Of a stretch of 64,000 nucleotides of DNA, positions 61,019 through 64,000 are shown one piece after another. A program made the position numbers and the translations under genes. Positions within the stretch are counted from its first letter, which is position 1; every line of letters starts with the position of its first letter. This stretch comes from Aspidiotus rigidus (lineage: Eukaryota > Arthropoda > Insecta > Hemiptera > Diaspididae): the NCBI GenBank assembly GCA_035079385.1, contig JAVHKY010000054.1:12501501-12565500 (forward strand). The letters are read 5' to 3'. The notes below the pieces were generated by a model that worked only from the letters and a program-made list of their open reading frames with translations, ran no database searches and was not told the DNA's origin.

Positions 61019-63029
61019 CAGGGTGAGGCCAAAAGATGTTACCAGTTGAATGGAAGTTTGCGTTAAATCTGTTGTAGCGCAAAAACACGAAACTTTAGAC
61101 GGATACTTCAAATCTACAAAATTCGCATCCCAATTTTATCTTCAATTTGCGCCGAATACGAAGTTCCTACGTCTTCTCTGAGCCGAGTTATGGACCAAAA
61201 TGTGCCGAAAATTCAACAATTTGCCAGGGTTCCCAAAATAGGACTTGAAAATTAATTAATTTACAGTATTGAGCTGAATTTCGAACACTCCGATCATTTA
61301 ATTACTGTTCCTGAAGTGAAATTTTACGGGGAAAACGAAAAAAATAGTCACAGAATACTGCGAAGCACAAAAATGGGTTAATGAGCCCAAAATGGGTCAA
61401 AATGTCTCAAAGTTGGAAAATCGCTAATTTTATTCAATTCTTCAGTAAAATTTTGCGCTGAGTTCGAAAAAATCACCCAAATCACCCTGCGAAGCCTGAA
61501 AATGGATGTACGGCCCAAAGAGGGTCAAAATTCCCTCAAATAAAAAAATTGCGTAATCTTCAAAAATTTAGTAGAATTCTGAAGTAAAATCTCGTGCTCA
61601 GTCTGAAAAAATCACCCAAATCATCTTACGAAGCCTGAAAATGGATGTACGGCCCCAAAGAGGGTCAAAATTTCCTTAAAGAAAAAATTGCCTCATCATC
61701 AAAATTTTGTACACTTTACTAGTGAAATTTCACGCTCACAAGTTGAAAGATCGCTCAAATTTTCATATTTTATTCGCGATTCTCTTGCGAAATTGAGCTT
61801 AGTTCGACTAAGGCCCTGAGTATGATTGAAGCTGGTGGAAGACTCGTTGTTTCAGACGATGAGGGAAAACATGGAACTAAGAAGCTTGTCTTCCGTTGTA
61901 AACTCGCAATGAAAAATTAGCCAGAGTGCCTCTATCGATGAAAGCGGGCAAGAATGTGATCATTCTTGTTGTGTCAGTCGAAAGAGTGAATTTTCAGGGA
62001 ATTGGGGGGATTTTGACCCTCTTTGGGCCCGTACATCCATTTCGAAGCTTCGTAGGGTGATTTGGGTGATTTTTCCGGACTCGGCACGAAATTTTAACTC
62101 GAATTCTACTAAATTTTCGAAGATCACGCAATTTTTTTATTTGGGTGATTTTTTCGGACTCAGCACGAAATTTTATTTCAGAACTCTACTAAATTTTCGA
62201 AGATCCCGCAATTTTTTTATTAGCGGGAATTTTGACCCACTTCGGGCCCGTACATCCATTTTCAGGCTTCGTAAGGTGATTTGGGTGATTTTTTCGGACT
62301 CGGCACCAAATTTTATTTCGAATTCTACTAAATTTTCGAAGATCCCGCAATTTTTTTATTAGCGGGAATTTTGACCCTCATTGGGCCCGTACATCCATTT
62401 CGAAGCTTCGTAGGGTGATTTGGGTGATTTTTCCGGATTCGGCACGAAATTTTATTTCGAATTCTACTAAATTTTTGAAGATCACGCAATTTTTTTATTT
62501 GGGGGAATTTTGAACTTCTTTGGGCCCGTACATCCATTTTCAGGCTTCGTAAGGTGATTTGGGTGATTTTTTTGGACTCAGCACGAAATTTTACTTCAGA
62601 ATTCTACTAAATTTTCGAAGATCACGCAATTTTTTTATTAGCGGGAATTTTGACCCTTTTTGGGCCCGTACATCCGTGTTGAAGCTTCGTGGGGTGATTC
62701 GGGTTGGTTTTTCAGACTCAGCGCGAAATTTTACTTCAGAATTGTACAGAATTTCAAAGATCAAGCAATTTTTTAAAACAGAATCATGTTTTGTTTTCAT
62801 AATTGAACACTTTGGGAACCCCTGCAGCAAAATTTCGGCACGTTTTGGTCCATAACTCGGCTCAGAAAAGTCGTAGAAACTTCGTATTGGGCGCAAATTA
62901 AAGATAAAATTGAGATGCGAATTTCGTAGATTTGAAGTACACATCTAACGTTTCGCGTTGCGTTTTTGCGCTACGACAGATTTAACGCAAACTCCCATTT
63001 AACTGGTAACATCTTTTGGCCTCACCCTG
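61019..63029. mobile_element. 2-kb foldback element inserted at TA, with internal satellite
   Basis: Terminal inverted repeats of about 190 bp start CAGGGTGAGGCCAAAAGATG. The neighbouring repeat copy at 60966 (GAGCTATATATGATGGG) shows the unfilled site. The flanks GAGCTATA and TATATGATAGG then imply a 2-bp TA duplication, as in Tc1/mariner-type elements. Inside the right arm a 138-140 bp unit (GGGCCCGTACATCCA at about 62025, 62243, 62384, 62522, 62662) is tandemly repeated. Inverted copies lie in the left arm near 61510 and 61645. No transposase frame seen. Confidence 0.87.
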
Positions 63030-63260
63030 TATATGATAGGAGGGGGACTTGGAAAAATTTTGACCCTCTAGCCATATATGATAGGAAGGGGACTTTGAAA
63101 AATTCCTACCTCCGAGCTATACAATGATAGGAGGGGGACTTGGAAAAACGACGGCTTCTTTGAAATTGCAGCGCGTTCAAGTTGTCACGGCATGATTTTC
63201 AGGACTTGGAAAAACTTCAGGCTCTAGGGGACTCGGGACAGAGGGTTCCCCGCTGCAATT
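63030..63260. repeat. continuation of the interrupted dispersed repeat
   Basis: Resumes TATATGATAGGAGGGGGACTTGG, then CCATATATGATAGGAAGGGGAC and CCGAGCTATACAATGATAGGAGG, the same tandem modules seen before 61019. Confidence 0.8.
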
Positions 63261-64000
63261 GCAGTCCGGCAATGGCATCTAATTTCGAATCTGTTAATGT
63301 TAGTATGGCGGGCATTTTTAAAGGATTGATTGAGGATTGTGAAATGTAAAGTAATTATCTTTTCTCTATCATGAGATCGTGTAGGCTAATAAATCGAGCT
63401 CGTATTTTCTTTCTCTCTCGTCTGTACCTATTCTCCTCGCTTTTATTCTCTTTTCATTCCTTATCACTGTTCGATGGGTACTCTGTGCGTATCGAGCAAA
63501 ACTATCCTTTGTTCTATTGTATTTCTCTAGCTAGTATCTTCCGATACGTATTTCTATTCGTCCATCCTGGCTTATCTTGTGAGACAGAGGAAACCTATTG
63601 CCCGATTAAGCCGGTTCTTTATCTTGTTCTTTATACAAAAAATCCAGTGTAAGACCAGCCGTTGTGCGAACGTTGAGTTGTTCTATACAACCTAACTCTC
63701 TCGTACGCGTCGAAAATTTTAAGTTTTTCCAAGTTCGAAAATGAATGAAAAAAAAATGCCGCGTGGGGTCGCACCCCTTGCGGGAGGGATACACCGAAAG
63801 TGTATGTTTTTTATGGTTCGAGAGTGAAAAGTTCGTGTTTTTAAGTCGTGGAGCTTAGTGCGCGTGTTCGGGATATTCCTCGTGTGGTTTCCCGAAAAGA
63901 TTTAAGGTCGAATCAGGAAGACTCGAAGAATCAGTATCGCAACCGACGGAGGACAAAATTTAATTGGTTTTATTCTTGTTCGTAAGCGGAATATGTTGGT
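63261..64000. other. unique sequence to window end
   Basis: No repeat. A 93-codon + strand frame at 63371 lacks motifs or splice context I can support. Confidence 0.4.

Overview
The window is AT-rich, intron-dominated, transposon-littered animal DNA, most likely from an arthropod and probably an insect. That rests on three things: a headcase-type gene with a leaky stop codon, Penelope-like elements with GIY-YIG endonucleases plus R1-like LINE tails, and many small inverted-repeat DNA transposons. The species cannot be named from the sequence. No bacterial, organellar or RNA genes were seen.

One host gene can be supported. It is the ortholog of Drosophila headcase (hdc) / human HECA, on the + strand, with three phase-0 coding exons: 34991-35179, 42299-42487 and 48099-48254. 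Together they encode the cysteine-rich C-terminal Headcase domain. The acceptor at 34989-34990 shows that the first of these exons is internal. The N-terminal Headcase region was not found, so bases 1-34990 are probably one very long upstream intron. The main result is at the stop codon. The UAA at 48252-48254 is followed in the same frame by 265 open codons to a second UAA (49050-49052). The first stop sits in the leaky context UAA-CAA-UUA and is followed five bases later by a strong predicted hairpin (48260-48317). Drosophila hdc is a classic case of hairpin-dependent UAA readthrough, so this window appears to carry the same device, making a short and a long Headcase protein.

Layout. 1-5.8 kb: intron with few features. 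5.8-8.0 kb: decayed Penelope-like element between direct repeats. 8.0-11.1 kb: CpG-rich, repeat-poor intron. 11.5-13.2 kb: tandem array with about 30 perfect TGACGTCA palindromes, and inverted remnants at 13.7-13.9 kb. 16.5-18.6 kb: 550-bp inverted repeat pair next to a LINE-like fragment. 19-24 kb: mostly unique. 24.6-33.3 kb: mosaic of MITEs, two LINE 3' ends, microsatellites, a 411-bp tandem array and dispersed TGACGTCA-bearing repeats. 34-49.1 kb: headcase exons, with introns holding MITEs, two further Penelope remnants and a hAT-type MITE with a perfect 8-bp target duplication. 49-59 kb: 3' UTR and AT-rich downstream DNA with one tandem array. 59-63 kb: Penelope fragment, an inverted dimer of the hAT-type MITE and a 2-kb foldback element with a TA target site. 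63-64 kb: unique DNA.

Apart from headcase, all recognisable coding material is decayed mobile-element sequence. The mobile elements are nested in one another, and several insertions can be ordered from target-site duplications.
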